64,000 bases of DNA from Phenylobacterium sp. (GCF_016124325.1 NZ_WGNY01000021.1:1-64000), one strand, 5' to 3'; numbered from the stretch's first letter, positions 1-8,583 are shown. Numbers and translations are program-made. The notes: a model not told the origin generated them from the letters alone.

Positions 1-129
1 GGTGCCGCGCTGACGCACGATGATCGAGCCGGCGTTGATGGCTTCGCCGCCGAACTTCTTCACGCCGAGACGGCGGCCCGCGGAATCGCGCCCGTTGCGC
101 GAGGAGCCGCCGGATTTCTTGTGAGCCAT
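1..129 (-). CDS. rpmA: 50S ribosomal protein L27 (N-terminal part, cut by window edge)
   Basis: Structural protein of the large ribosomal subunit that reaches towards the peptidyl transferase centre. The 43 visible codons read [20 protein letters not shown] and then a stretch with the L27 core ([20 protein letters not shown]). The Gly/Ser-rich N-terminal arm after MAHKK is diagnostic. The start ATG lies at 127-129 and the remainder runs off the left edge. It is 33 bp downstream of rplU on the same strand, the normal rplU-rpmA order, so the two are almost certainly one operon from the promoter near 885-912. Confidence 0.97.
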   Translation of the reverse strand, partial: MAHKKSGGSSRNGRDSAGRRLGVKKFGGEAINAGSIIVRQRGT

Positions 130-162
130 GGTTCGCTCCTGTCCTTAAAAATCGCGGCCCGA

Positions 163-807
163 TTACTCGGCCGCGTCATCCTTCTTCGCCGCGGCCTTCT
201 TGGGCGCGGCGGGCTTCTTGGCGGGGGCGTCGGCCTTGGCCTCGGCCTTCGGAGCCGCGGCCTTCTTCGGCGCGGCGGCCTTGGCTTCCGTCTTCGGGGC
301 CTCGGCTTCGGCCGGAGCGGCGTCCGCCTTGGGCGCGGCCTTGGCCTTGGCGGCCTTCGGGGCCTCGGCGACGACGGCTTCCGCCTTCGCCTTCTTCGGC
401 TTGTTCAGCGTGGCGAAGTCCAGGCCGCGGGCGCGGGCGTCCAGCTCGGCCTTGGTGGTCAGGTCGACCTTGCCGTCCCACTTGGCTTCCTTGCCGGCGC
501 CGGCGATGGCGGTGACGCGCAGCACGGTCTCGGCCTGGCGGTGACCACGGGTGCGGCGATAGCCCTGGCGGCGGATCTTCTTGAAGATCTTCACCTTCTC
601 GCCCTTGCGGGTTTCGATCAGGGTGGCCGCCACGCTGGCGCCTTCCACGGTGGGAGCGCCCACCGTCACGGCGTCGCCGTCGCCCAGCATCAGAACCTCG
701 CCGAACGCCACCTTGGCGCCGGGCTCACCGTCCAGCTTTTCGACGATCAGCAGGTCGCCGGGCTGGACCCGGTATTGCTTGCCGCCGGTCTTGATCACCG
801 CGTACAT
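163..807 (-). CDS. rplU: 50S ribosomal protein L21 with long Ala/Lys/Pro-rich C-terminal extension
   Basis: Large-subunit protein that binds 23S rRNA. Residues 1-103 are a normal L21 domain: MYAVIKTGGKQYRV at the start and FKKIRRQGYRRTRGHRQ near residue 75, the conserved basic signature. L21 is usually about 100-105 residues, whereas this one has 214. The additional ~110 residues are almost entirely Ala, Lys, Pro, Glu and Asp, with repeated APKKAA and KAEAKAD-type units like the tail of histone H1. The extension stays in frame with no stop or frameshift, so it appears to be real. Extended L21 proteins occur in other alphaproteobacteria. The tail is probably disordered and its function is unknown. 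Confidence 0.96.
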   Translation of the reverse strand: MYAVIKTGGKQYRVQPGDLLIVEKLDGEPGAKVAFGEVLMLGDGDAVTVGAPTVEGASVAATLIETRKGEKVKIFKKIRRQGYRRTRGHRQAETVLRVTAIAGAGKEAKWDGKVDLTTKAELDARARGLDFATLNKPKKAKAEAVVAEAPKAAKAKAAPKADAAPAEAEAPKTEAKAAAPKKAAAPKAEAKADAPAKKPAAPKKAAAKKDDAAE

Positions 808-1111
808 CGTTTCGCGCCTTTGTATTTCTTCTTGATTGAAAGCGTGTTCGCGCCCCCAGGCGGGCCCGGGGACGAGGAGGCGCGGTTATACAGAGGGACG
901 CGGCTGAGTCAACGGTGGGGAGCGGGTGGCCGCTAGGTGACTCACCGGCGACGTAGGGAAGGTCTGCACTAGGGCGGGGCGTGTGACTTCCCGAGGGAGT
1001 CGAACCCCACCGGCCGCCGCTGACGCTTGGGCCTGCCGGCGGCGAGAAGCGCGGCTTGCCCACCTCTAAAGGTTCCTTCTGGTTGTGGACGGCGTGCTCG
1101 GCGCCGGCGTC
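808..1111. other. Intergenic region upstream of rplU
   Basis: About 300 bp between rplU and a LysR gene, both on the minus strand. It holds the rplU promoter (885-912) and an untranslated leader of about 70 nt. No convincing coding sequence was found. A tRNA T-arm-like stretch at 985-1011 lacks a matching acceptor and was not accepted as a tRNA. Confidence 0.6.
885..912 (-). promoter_or_regulatory. Sigma-70-type promoter of rplU-rpmA
   Basis: On the minus strand TTGACT (907-912) is followed after 16 bp by TATAAC (885-890). Both hexamers are close to the housekeeping consensus. Transcription would start near 878 and leave a leader of about 70 nt before the rplU ATG at 807. A GANTC methylation site (GAGTC, 906-910) overlaps the -35 element. 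Confidence 0.6.
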
Positions 1112-1975
1112 TCACCGCTCGCGCACGCCCGCGAGCCGTTCGATGACAAGGTCGAGCAATGCGCGTAGGCGCGCCAGCCGCTTGAGATCCCTGTGGTAGC
1201 CGACCCACGTGTCGCGGCCGGGCGGCGCCTCGCCGAGATCGATTAGGTCGACGCCGGGCAGCGCGTCTCCGAGCGGCCGGGGAAGAACGGCTACGCCGAC
1301 GCCCTGCTCACACAGGCGCCCTTGCACATCGCGGTTGTTGCTCCTCGAGACGACACGCGCGTTCGGGAGCAACTTCCTGAGCCAAACTGCGTCCGGCATG
1401 CCGCTAAAGGCTTCGTCCATCGTGACCAAAGCCGCGCCCGCGCCATCGCCGGCGACCGGTCGCGGCAAATCGGCCCGAATGTAGACGCCGTATTCGATAT
1501 GAAGAAGCCGTCGAGACACCACGTCCGGCTCCTCGAAGGGACGGATGCGAAACGCCATGTCGGCCTCCCGTCGCGAGAGGCTGTAGTGGATCGCGCTGGT
1601 GAGTAATTCCACCTCTACACCGGGGTGGCGCTGCGCAAATTCCGCGAGGACCGGCGTAAGCATGTGGGCCCCGAACCAGTCGGATGACGTGATCCGCACC
1701 ACCCCCTCCAGATGGTTGTCCTGGCCGGCCAGCCGACGCTGAAACGCAAGGGCTTCTTCTTCAATACGTTCGGCGTGCGACAGGACGGTCGATCCTTCAT
1801 CCGTCAGTACGAAGCCGTCAGCCGTCCGTTGGAACAGCACTTGTCCAACCGATTGCTCCAACGCGCGAAGCCGACGCCCCATCGTGGGCTGGCTCTGGCC
1901 AAGGCTTCGCGCCGCAGCGCCGAGCGTGCCTGTCCGGGCAATCGCCAGGAAAACACGAACATCGTTCCATTCCAC
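1112..1975 (-). CDS. LysR-family transcriptional regulator
   Basis: A 287-residue DNA-binding regulator of normal LysR length. The N-terminal winged HTH is clear (MEWNDVRVFLAIARTGTLGA, then AARSLGQSQPTMGRRLRALE), with the typical T/S-rich turn before the recognition helix. Residues 90-285 form the periplasmic-binding-protein-like effector domain (VVRITSSDWFG, and VGVAVLPRPLGD near residue 240). It is divergently oriented to the quinone oxidoreductase gene starting at 2074. The 98-bp shared region contains two AGTTCGT copies 16 bp apart (2016-2022, 2032-2038) that could be part of its operator. By family logic it probably controls that neighbour; the inducer cannot be read from sequence. Confidence 0.9.
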   Translation of the reverse strand: MEWNDVRVFLAIARTGTLGAAARSLGQSQPTMGRRLRALEQSVGQVLFQRTADGFVLTDEGSTVLSHAERIEEEALAFQRRLAGQDNHLEGVVRITSSDWFGAHMLTPVLAEFAQRHPGVEVELLTSAIHYSLSRREADMAFRIRPFEEPDVVSRRLLHIEYGVYIRADLPRPVAGDGAGAALVTMDEAFSGMPDAVWLRKLLPNARVVSRSNNRDVQGRLCEQGVGVAVLPRPLGDALPGVDLIDLGEAPPGRDTWVGYHRDLKRLARLRALLDLVIERLAGVRER

Positions 1976-2073
1976 CGCCGCTAGCCCTCATAACTGCATG
2001 GCGACCGTGCGCCTTAGTTCGTTTCCAAACAAGTTCGTGGGGCCGATCCTGGCGACACACAGGAGACAGGCCA

Positions 2074-3075
2074 GTGGCGAAGAACGGTTCAATGAGGGCG
2101 GCGGTCTTGGAAATGCATGGTGCGCCGTTTCGCCTCGTCGAGGTCGCGCGACCCGGACTCGGGCCGAACCAGGTCCTGGTGCGGATCCACGCCAGCGGGG
2201 TCAATCCGCTCGACGTTAAGATCCGCGCCGGCGAGGCCGCCCATGCCCGCCACCCTCTGCCAGCCATCCTGGGTATCGACCTGGCAGGCGTGGTCGAGGC
2301 GGTCGGTCCAAGTGTCACAGCCTTCCGTCGGGGTGACGAAGTCTACGGAATGACCGGCGGCGTCGGCGGCTTGCAGGGCTCCCTCGCCGACTATGCCGCG
2401 GTCGATGTCGATCTCCTCGCGCCCAAGCCATCCAATCTCACCATGCGAGAAGCCGCGGCCTTGCCCCTGGTGTTCATCACAGCCTGGGAAGGTCTTGTGG
2501 ACCGCGCCCATCTGCAATCCGGGCAGAAGGTTCTGATCCATGGCGGTGCGGGCGGCGTGGGGCACGTCGCGATCCAGATCGCCAGGGCGTTGGGCGCCGA
2601 GGTTTTCGCGACAGGCGCGGCCCGGAGCCTGGCCTATATTTCCTCGCTCGGCGCCACGGCGATCGACCGCGGCGATGTCGCCGTGGACGACTATGTCGCC
2701 CAATACACGTGCGGGCAGGGCTTCGACGTCATCTACGACACCGCCGGCGGCGCGACGCTCGATGCGTCTTTTGCCGCCGTCCGCCGGTTCGGGCACGTGG
2801 TCAGCGCCCTCGGTTGGGGCATACACGCCCTGGCGCCCCTGTCGTTCAAGTCGGCGAGCTACTCCGGGGTCTTCACCCTGCTGCCGCTGCTGACCGGCGA
2901 GGGTCGCGCGCATCACGGAGACATGCTGCGGCAAGCCACCCGGCTGGTCGAAGCGGGACAGTTGTCGCCGCGAGTCGATCCCCGCCGCTTTTCCCTCGGC
3001 GACCTTGATGACGCCTATCAAACGGTCGCGGAAGGCGGGCTGCAGGGCAAGGCCGTCATCGACATTGTCGCGTGA
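2074..3075 (+). CDS. Zinc-independent quinone oxidoreductase-like MDR protein
   Basis: Medium-chain dehydrogenase/reductase of 333 residues. The GroES-like half carries GVNPLDVKIRAGE and LGIDLAGVVEAVG; the Rossmann half has HGGAGGVGHVAIQIARALGA (near residue 160), the NADPH-binding signature of the quinone oxidoreductase branch. The Cys ligands of zinc alcohol dehydrogenases are absent. It likely reduces a quinone or enone with NADPH in the cytosol. GTG at 2074 is chosen because AGGAGA (2061-2066) sits 7 nt upstream; an ATG at 2092 is less well placed. It is divergent from a LysR gene, a common arrangement for this family. Confidence 0.88.
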   Translation: MAKNGSMRAAVLEMHGAPFRLVEVARPGLGPNQVLVRIHASGVNPLDVKIRAGEAAHARHPLPAILGIDLAGVVEAVGPSVTAFRRGDEVYGMTGGVGGLQGSLADYAAVDVDLLAPKPSNLTMREAAALPLVFITAWEGLVDRAHLQSGQKVLIHGGAGGVGHVAIQIARALGAEVFATGAARSLAYISSLGATAIDRGDVAVDDYVAQYTCGQGFDVIYDTAGGATLDASFAAVRRFGHVVSALGWGIHALAPLSFKSASYSGVFTLLPLLTGEGRAHHGDMLRQATRLVEAGQLSPRVDPRRFSLGDLDDAYQTVAEGGLQGKAVIDIVA

Positions 3076-3253
3076 CGGGAACGCGGTTTTCCCGAGGTGC
3101 TCCAGGCGCGCACGCCGCCCTGAGGAGAGAGCCGCGGCCAACCCTGGCTAATGTCAAATAACAGCGTTCATTAAGCGTCGAAATCTGGGCCGACATGGGG
3201 ATCGCCTGACCGCATCCCGCAAACCTGGCTCTTCCTCATCATCGGAGCGCACC

Positions 3254-4231
3254 ATGCATTCTCAGCCGCAACCCCTCAGTTCCTCCCGCCGGCACATCAT
3301 GTCGGCCACCGCATTGTTGCTTGCGGCGGCGCCGGCCGCCACCGCGATGCCGCGCGCGCCGTCCGCACATGGCGACGACACCGCCCACGGAACGGGTTTT
3401 GTCACTGCGAAAGACGGCACGCAGATCTTCTACAAGGACTGGGGGACGGGACAGCCCATCGTGTTCAGCCACGGCTGGCCCCTCACCGCCGACGAGTGGG
3501 ACGCCCAGATGATGTTCTTCGGTGAGCGCGGGTTCCGCGTCGTGGCGCACGACCGGCGTGGACATGGACGCTCCGGCCAGACCTGGGGCGGCAACGACAT
3601 GGACACCTACGCCGACGACATGCGGGCGGTCGTCGAAGCGCTGGACCTTCGGGATGCGATCCACGTCGGCCATTCGACCGGCGGCGGCGAGGTGACCCGC
3701 TATCTCGCCCGCCACGGAACGGATCGCGCCGCCAAGGCGGTGCTGATCGGCGCCATCCCGCCGGTGATGATCAAGAAGGCGAGCAACCCGGAGGGCTTGC
3801 CGGTTGAGGTGTTCGACGGCTACCGCGCCGCCCTCGCAGCCGATCGCTCGCAGCTCTACCACGACATCCCAGCGGGCCCGTTCTACGGCTTCAACCGCCC
3901 TGGCGCGAAGGTCAGCCAGGGCCTGATCCAGAAATGGTGGCTGCAGGGCATGATGGGCAGCGTCAAGGCCCACTACGATTGCATTCGGGTCTTCTCGGAA
4001 ACCGATTTCACCGAGGACCTGAAGAAGATCAACATCCCGGTCCTGGTGATGCACGGCCAGGACGATCAGGTGGTGCCGGTCGCCGATTCCGCCCTGAAGT
4101 CCGTGAAGCTTCTGAAGCGGGGCATGCTCAAGGTCTATCCGGGGCTGCCGCACGGCATGGCGACCACCCACGCCGAGCTGATCAACGGCGACATCCTGTC
4201 GTTCGTCCGCGGCGCGCCGCTGTCAGCGTGA
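3254..4231 (+). CDS. Exported alpha/beta hydrolase (non-heme haloperoxidase-like)
   Basis: A 325-residue alpha/beta-hydrolase with a cleavable N-terminal signal ([20 protein letters not shown]; the two arginines suggest possible Tat export). The mature part begins [20 protein letters not shown], typical of the cofactor-free chloroperoxidase/esterase group. The nucleophile elbow GHSTGGGE places the catalytic Ser at residue 141. The acid is in [12 protein letters not shown] and the histidine in [10 protein letters not shown]. Most family members are cytoplasmic, so the signal peptide is notable. It was probably acquired with its neighbours in the 1-5 kb segment. Substrate is unknown; perhydrolase or lactonase activity is possible. 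Confidence 0.88.
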   Translation: MHSQPQPLSSSRRHIMSATALLLAAAPAATAMPRAPSAHGDDTAHGTGFVTAKDGTQIFYKDWGTGQPIVFSHGWPLTADEWDAQMMFFGERGFRVVAHDRRGHGRSGQTWGGNDMDTYADDMRAVVEALDLRDAIHVGHSTGGGEVTRYLARHGTDRAAKAVLIGAIPPVMIKKASNPEGLPVEVFDGYRAALAADRSQLYHDIPAGPFYGFNRPGAKVSQGLIQKWWLQGMMGSVKAHYDCIRVFSETDFTEDLKKINIPVLVMHGQDDQVVPVADSALKSVKLLKRGMLKVYPGLPHGMATTHAELINGDILSFVRGAPLSA

Positions 4232-4353
4232 AGCGCGGGCGGGCGTGGACGAGCCCGGCCAATCCCCCCCGCGCGCGAAACAGACTTTGAAGATGCGATC
4301 GACCCAAGTCGGTCGCACGTGAGAACGCCTCGCCCGACACAGGAGATGTCCCA

Positions 4354-4809
4354 ATGAGTGCTGACCGCGAAGCGCTAGAGGTCACCACCTTCCGCCTGAG
4401 GCGAGGGCTGAAGATCGACGACTTCGTGGCCGCCAACGCCGACGTCGACGCATGGCTATTGCGGCAGCCGGGGTTCATCTCGCGCCGCATCGCGCAGGGC
4501 GCCGACGGCTTCGTCGTCGACATGCTGGTCTGGTCGAGCGCCAGAGCAGGCGAGGACGCTGCCGCGCGGCTAATGGCGGAACTGCCGACTTCGCCCGTTC
4601 ACGAAGTCATCGACCAGCGGACGGTCTCCTGGAGCGTGTCTCCGGTGTTCCACCGACTGGACACTCCGCAACCACCATTCGAACGCCGCGCGCCGAATCC
4701 GTCCGACGAGGAACGATCTCAACACAGAACCCTCTGCGGATGCGCAGAAGCCGCGCCTGTCCTATCGGTCGGAATGTCCGATTTCGGGGGCGGAGCCAAT
4801 GTCAGCTAG
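4354..4809 (+). CDS. Hypothetical protein, possibly dimeric alpha-beta barrel
   Basis: 151 residues with a good ribosome site (GGAG, 8-10 nt before the ATG). The first ~100 residues have a pattern reminiscent of antibiotic-biosynthesis-monooxygenase (ABM) type barrels: a strand (LEVTTFRLRRG), then DDFVAANADVDAWLLRQPGF followed by ISRRIAQ, where a quality-of-match 'PGF' turn precedes the next strand. I infer the fold and do not assign a reaction. The last ~45 residues are polar, Pro-rich and Cys-containing with no recognisable domain; their codon use is less GC-biased than neighbours. Lies 122 bp after the hydrolase gene on the same strand. Confidence 0.65.
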   Translation: MSADREALEVTTFRLRRGLKIDDFVAANADVDAWLLRQPGFISRRIAQGADGFVVDMLVWSSARAGEDAAARLMAELPTSPVHEVIDQRTVSWSVSPVFHRLDTPQPPFERRAPNPSDEERSQHRTLCGCAEAAPVLSVGMSDFGGGANVS

Positions 4810-4860
4810 TGGCGCTTGCCAGACGTTCGGCGCGCGCGACTAAGCCCCGCATGCCGCCTG

Positions 4861-4930
4861 CCCCCTCCATCACCCGCTCTTCGGCGGGCGGTCCCCCTCC
4901 CGCCATCGCGGCCGCGATGGGGGAGGTGGA
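4861..4930. repeat. Intergenic palindromic GC-rich repeat
   Basis: Two small inverted arms with TCTTCGGCGGG and ATCGCGGCCGCGAT cores between CCCCCTCC and GGGGGAGG ends. The element ends at the stop codon of the HTH-repeat gene. It resembles the other dispersed C/G-run palindromes in this window (5920-6080, 16206-16373, 25150-25330, 36197-36319). Confidence 0.5.
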
Positions 4931-5833
4931 CTACTCCCGACCCTGCCCCGGATACCGCAGGCCCAGCCGCCGGCGGATGATGGCGGCCTCCTTCGGCGGG
5001 GCGTCGTCGACCTTGTCGGGGAGGATGAAGCCGTCGCGGTATTGGCAGGCGCGGGCGACCATGGCGGCGAATTCGGGGCGCGCGCGGACCCAGCGGTAGA
5101 GGCTGTAGAGGCCGGGCATGCCGCGCTCGCGCGCCAGGCTGTGGAGCGAGGCGCCGTGGGCCAGGCGGGTTTCGATCCGCGCCATCAGCTCGGGCGAGCA
5201 GTGGGCGTCGGTGCGGGCGCGGCCGCGCTGGCGGTGGCCCTCACGCATGGCCGAGCGCAGCGCGGCGTCGAACACCGGCTGGTCGCGGCGCCAGCGCAGG
5301 AGCGCCGCCTTGGTGGGCATGGCCCGGTCGCGGACCAGTTCGGGCAGGGTGAGGCCCAGGCGCACGGCGGTGAGCACGCGGTCGGCCAGAGCCTCGTCGT
5401 AGGGCCAGCGAGAACGCCGGTGGCCGCGCGCGCTCCAGCCGTAGCGGCGGCGGTCGGCGTCGAAGGCCGCCTTGGCCTGCTCGAACTCGGCGGCGAAGAG
5501 GGGGTCGGCGCGCTTCCAGGCGGTGAGCTCGCGCCGCTGGGGCATGGCCGGGTCGCGGATCAGGTCGATCACCGGCTCGCCCCGGCGCACGCGCAGCAGG
5601 AACGCCTCGGCCACGGCCTTGCGGAAGGGGAAGCGGACGCGCGTGCGGCGCACGCTCTGGCCGCCGGAGATGCGGGCGCGGAAGTCCGGGTCCTCGCGCG
5701 CCCATTTGCGCAGGGTGGGCCGGCTGGGCCAGCCGGGGGTGGCGGCGATGTCGTCCAGGCTCTCGCCGGCGGCGAGGCGGTGGAACAGCGGCTCGGCGAA
5801 GCGCGCGCGGTCGGCGGGGGTGTAGGCGGGCAT
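4931..5833 (-). CDS. Protein with four tandem terminase-small-subunit-like HTH repeats
   Basis: 300 residues built from four diverged copies of a ~47-residue unit at about 13-59, 75-121, 149-195 and 216-262. Each has a Gly after the first helix (G23, G85, G159, G226), a turn 'xxMP/WP', a buried Trp (W44, W106, W180, W247) and a closing D/A-x-P-x-F (P49-F51, P111-F113, P185-F187, P252-F254). Single units such as RLAAGESLDDIAATPGWPS match the HTH of Sf6-like phage terminase small subunits, which bind DNA. No large terminase, portal or other phage gene is nearby, so packaging is unlikely; a chromosomal DNA-binding role is inferred. Very basic between repeats (RRTRVRFPFRK, RGHRRSR). Confidence 0.7.
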   Translation of the reverse strand: MPAYTPADRARFAEPLFHRLAAGESLDDIAATPGWPSRPTLRKWAREDPDFRARISGGQSVRRTRVRFPFRKAVAEAFLLRVRRGEPVIDLIRDPAMPQRRELTAWKRADPLFAAEFEQAKAAFDADRRRYGWSARGHRRSRWPYDEALADRVLTAVRLGLTLPELVRDRAMPTKAALLRWRRDQPVFDAALRSAMREGHRQRGRARTDAHCSPELMARIETRLAHGASLHSLARERGMPGLYSLYRWVRARPEFAAMVARACQYRDGFILPDKVDDAPPKEAAIIRRRLGLRYPGQGRE

Positions 5834-6149
5834 GTTGGGGTTCCGGGAGATTGGAACAAATAATGAACGTTGGAGGTAGGAAGGGTGGATTCAAGTGTGG
5901 AGCGGCGAGGCCGTGCGCGCGGCTCGCCCCCCTCCACCATCGGCTCTACGGCCTGCGGCCTCGGCCGACGGTCCCCCTCCCCCACTGGCGCGGGGGCGGC
6001 AGGAAGGATGCTCCCCCTCAGGGGGAGCTGTCGCGGAGCGACTGAGGGGGGAGGACTTTTTCCCGCCCGCCTCCCCTTGGGGAAGGATGGCGTCCGGCGG
6101 GTCGGGATGGTCCAATCGCCGGACTACGCCAGCCGGAGGGACCGACGCC
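5834..6149. other. Intergenic region of dispersed repeat elements
   Basis: 316 bp between two divergent genes. It contains a GC-rich inverted repeat (about 5925-5998, arms around CGGCCTGCGGCC), the 44-bp element at 6007-6050, and a CCTCCCCTTGGGGAAGG half-palindrome near 6070-6090. Open frames through it are repeat-derived and not credible genes. A ribosome site GGAGGG (6135-6140) at its right end serves the amidohydrolase. Confidence 0.6.
6007..6050. repeat. 44-bp dispersed palindromic element, copy 1
   Basis: Hairpin CTCCCCCTCAGGGGGAG followed by CTGTCGCGGAGCGACTGAG. A second copy at 36197-36240 is identical at 42 of 44 positions, so this is a mobile or converted intergenic repeat and not chance symmetry. 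Confidence 0.75.
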
Positions 6150-7256
6150 ATGGGGCTTGTCGTCGACTGCGATTCCCACGTGAAGGAGCCGGCCGACCTG
6201 TGGCTGCGCTACCTGGACCCGAAATATCGCGACCGGGCGATCCGGATCGAGGAACGCGACGGCGCGGAGTCGCTGATCATCGGCGAGCAGGTGGTGCTGT
6301 CGGGCGTGCTGGCCGGGCTGGGCGGGGCGCACGTGCCGCGCGAGCAGCTGTTCGGCGGCGGCCTGCGCTATGCCGACGGCTGCCTGCCGTCGAGCTACGA
6401 GCCGGCGGCGCGGCTGGCGATGCTGGACGACTGGGGCGTCGACCGCTGCGTGCTGTTCCCCACCATCGGCATCCTGCCCTTCCCCACCGAGGACATGGAC
6501 CTCGCGAACGCCTATTGCCGCGCCTACAACACCTGGCAGGCCGAGTTCCACCAGGCGGCCGGGCGCCGCGCCATCCCCATGGCGCTGGTGAACTGGCGCG
6601 ACGTTGACGCCGCCGCCGCCGAGCTGGAGCGCTGCCTGAAGCTGGGGTTCGGCGGGGTGTTCGTGCCGCCGGAGACGGTGGACGGGGCGCGGCCGGGGCA
6701 GGCGCGGTTCGACCCGATCTGGCGGCTGTGCGCCGAGGCCGGCGTGCCCGGATGCCTGCATGTGATCGTGCGGTTCGGGGGCTCGGCGCGGCCGTTCGCG
6801 GCCTGGCAGGAAACCGCGCCGGGGCCGGTGTTCGGCTTCGCCATGGGGGCGACGGCGCAACTGATCCCGGCGGTGGCCTCGATGGTTCTGGACGGGCTGT
6901 TCGACCGGTTCCCGACGCTGAAGGCGGTGTGCGTGGAGGCCGGCTGCGGGTTCGCCGCCTATCTGATGGACCGGCTGGACGGGAAGCATCAGTTCTTCGC
7001 CGGGGCCACGCCGCTGGAGATGAAGCCCAGCGACTATTTCCGGCGGAACCTGTGGTTCGTGGCCGAGCCCGAGGAGCGGACGATCGGCGCCATGCTGGAC
7101 CTGGTGGGCGAGGACCGCATCCTGTGGGGCAGCGACTTCCCGCACGTCGATTCGCGGATGGACGCCGCCGAGCTGATCCGCGGCAGCGTGGCCGACCTGC
7201 CGCCGCCCCGGCGCGCCCGGGTGCTGGGCGAGAACGCGCGGGCGCTGTGGGGGTGA
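6150..7256 (+). CDS. Amidohydrolase-2 family (TIM-barrel) metal-dependent hydrolase
   Basis: 368 residues of the amidohydrolase-related/ACMSD-like superfamily. The N-terminal motif VVDCDSHVKEPADLW supplies the first metal ligands. The C-terminal motif ILWGSDFPHVDS contains the conserved Asp of the active site, and VCVEAGCGFAAYLMDRLD is also typical of the family. These enzymes hydrolyse or decarboxylate cyclic or acyl substrates; the substrate here is not predictable. The open frame extends upstream to 5895, but that part is repeat DNA. ATG at 6150 is preceded by GGAGGG (6135-6140) and begins exactly at the family's conserved N-terminus. Neighbouring crotonase (8664) suggests a catabolic setting. 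Confidence 0.85.
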   Translation: MGLVVDCDSHVKEPADLWLRYLDPKYRDRAIRIEERDGAESLIIGEQVVLSGVLAGLGGAHVPREQLFGGGLRYADGCLPSSYEPAARLAMLDDWGVDRCVLFPTIGILPFPTEDMDLANAYCRAYNTWQAEFHQAAGRRAIPMALVNWRDVDAAAAELERCLKLGFGGVFVPPETVDGARPGQARFDPIWRLCAEAGVPGCLHVIVRFGGSARPFAAWQETAPGPVFGFAMGATAQLIPAVASMVLDGLFDRFPTLKAVCVEAGCGFAAYLMDRLDGKHQFFAGATPLEMKPSDYFRRNLWFVAEPEERTIGAMLDLVGEDRILWGSDFPHVDSRMDAAELIRGSVADLPPPRRARVLGENARALWG

Positions 7257-7295
7257 GAGGATCGGGATCGCCCTGCGCTGCGCCGCCCTTCAGGG

Positions 7296-7408
7296 CGTCA
7301 TCCCCGCCCTTGTGGCGGGGATCCCTCGCGCCGCAGCTCCGCCCGTGCGGGCCGCCGACCGACAGGACCGCCGATGGCGGGATCCTCGCCACAAGGGCGA
7401 GGATGACG
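7296..7408. repeat. Cruciform intergenic repeat with 29-bp arms
   Basis: Left arm 7296-7324 and right arm 7380-7408 are reverse complements with only a few mismatches; each contains the CGTCATCC(C/T)CGCCCTTGTG core. The 55-bp centre is GC-rich. This repeat type is widespread in alphaproteobacterial intergenic regions. It may terminate transcription from the amidohydrolase gene, but no T-run follows. Confidence 0.7.
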
Positions 7409-7452
7409 GGCTATAGAGGGGCCACCGTGGATCGATCCCGAAGCCGGAGGAC

Positions 7453-8583
7453 ATGATGCTCAAGGCCCGCCCGCCCGCGCCGCCGGAACCGATGCACGAG
7501 GCGGGGCCCTTGTGGAGCATCCAGCGCCGACACGTGCTGGCCGGCGCCCTAGGATGGGCCGCGATGCCGAAGATCGCCGCCGCCGCCTCGCCCGCCCCCT
7601 GGACCTACGCCGTGCGCCGGCTGGTCGACCGGGCGATCGTCGCGCCGGGCATGGACGCGCGGATGGGCCACGACATCGAGGGGCCGTCGCTGATCCGGGC
7701 ACCCGACTGGCTGCCGAACCGGCTGGGCCGCTACTACCTCTATTTCGCCGACCACAAGGGCGACTATATCCGGCTGGCCTACGCCGACGCCCTGGAGGGG
7801 CCGTGGACGGTGCACACGCCGGGCGCGCTGCAGCTCTCGCAGTCGGGGTTCCCCACCTCGCCGCCCGCGCCGCCGTCCGGCCCGGCGCGCGGCGACGGCC
7901 TCTTGGGCCGCGCGCCGCCCGGGACGCCCGACGTGCCCACGCCGCTGGAGGACGCCACCCTGCCGCACATCGCCTCGCCCGACGTGCACGTGGACGCGGA
8001 ACGGCGGCGGATCGTGATGTACTTCCACGGCCTGGCGCGGTTCGGCGTGCAGCCCAGCCGCGTGGCCGTGTCGTCCGACGGGGTGAACTTCGAGACCGTG
8101 GGGGGCGAGCTGGGGCCGCCCTACATGCGCGTGTTCGACCATGGCGGGGCGCGCTATGCGATGGCGATGCCGGGGCGGCTCTTGCGGTTGCGCGACGGGT
8201 TCGCCGACTTCGAGGCCGGGCCGCAGCTGTTCGGCAACGACCAGCGGCACACCGCCGTGCTGATCCGCGGCCAGACGCTGCACATCTTCTGGACCCGGGT
8301 GGGCGACGCGCCCGAGCGGATCTACGCCTCGACGGTGGACATGGCCGGCGACTGGAAGGCCTGGCGCGCGAGCGATCCGGTGGAGGTGATGCGGCCCGAG
8401 CGGCCCTGGGAGGGCGCGGACCTGCCGGTGGAGCCGTCGTACCGCAGCGCCATCTTCCGGCCGGTGAACCAGCTGCGCGACCCGTGCATCTACGAGGAAG
8501 CGGGCAGGACGTACCTGCTCTACGCCGTGCAGGGCGAGGCGGGCATCGGCATCGCCGAACTGACGGTGACGCCCGCGGGCTGA
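7453..8583 (+). CDS. Exported five-bladed beta-propeller protein (GH43-like)
   Basis: 376 residues. The N-terminus has a twin-arginine-like export signal (IQRRHVLAGALGWAAMP, about residues 23-39). The body resembles glycoside hydrolase family 43/62/68 propellers: GPSLIRAPDWLPNRLGRYYL then YFADHKGDYIRLAYADALEG, and near the C-terminus LRDPCIYEEAGRTYLLYAV, the typical 'RDP-x-v-y/f-g-y-LlY' blade. Catalytic residues could not be assigned, so it may be non-catalytic. Tandem ATGs at 7453 and 7456 follow a CCGGAGG site. Positioned between an amidohydrolase and a crotonase, all on the plus strand. The substrate is unknown. Confidence 0.72.
   Translation: MMLKARPPAPPEPMHEAGPLWSIQRRHVLAGALGWAAMPKIAAAASPAPWTYAVRRLVDRAIVAPGMDARMGHDIEGPSLIRAPDWLPNRLGRYYLYFADHKGDYIRLAYADALEGPWTVHTPGALQLSQSGFPTSPPAPPSGPARGDGLLGRAPPGTPDVPTPLEDATLPHIASPDVHVDAERRRIVMYFHGLARFGVQPSRVAVSSDGVNFETVGGELGPPYMRVFDHGGARYAMAMPGRLLRLRDGFADFEAGPQLFGNDQRHTAVLIRGQTLHIFWTRVGDAPERIYASTVDMAGDWKAWRASDPVEVMRPERPWEGADLPVEPSYRSAIFRPVNQLRDPCIYEEAGRTYLLYAVQGEAGIGIAELTVTPAG

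Noticed and set aside
985..1011. tRNA T-arm-like sequence (GGGGTTCGACTCCC on the minus strand)
   Set aside because: The T-stem is imperfect, and no matching acceptor, D-arm or anticodon arm could be found within 100 bp upstream. It might be a remnant of an integration site, but there is no second copy or integrase in the window.
5895..6149. N-terminal 85-residue extension of the amidohydrolase frame
   Set aside because: It translates intergenic repeat DNA; a good ribosome site and the conserved family N-terminus are at ATG 6150.
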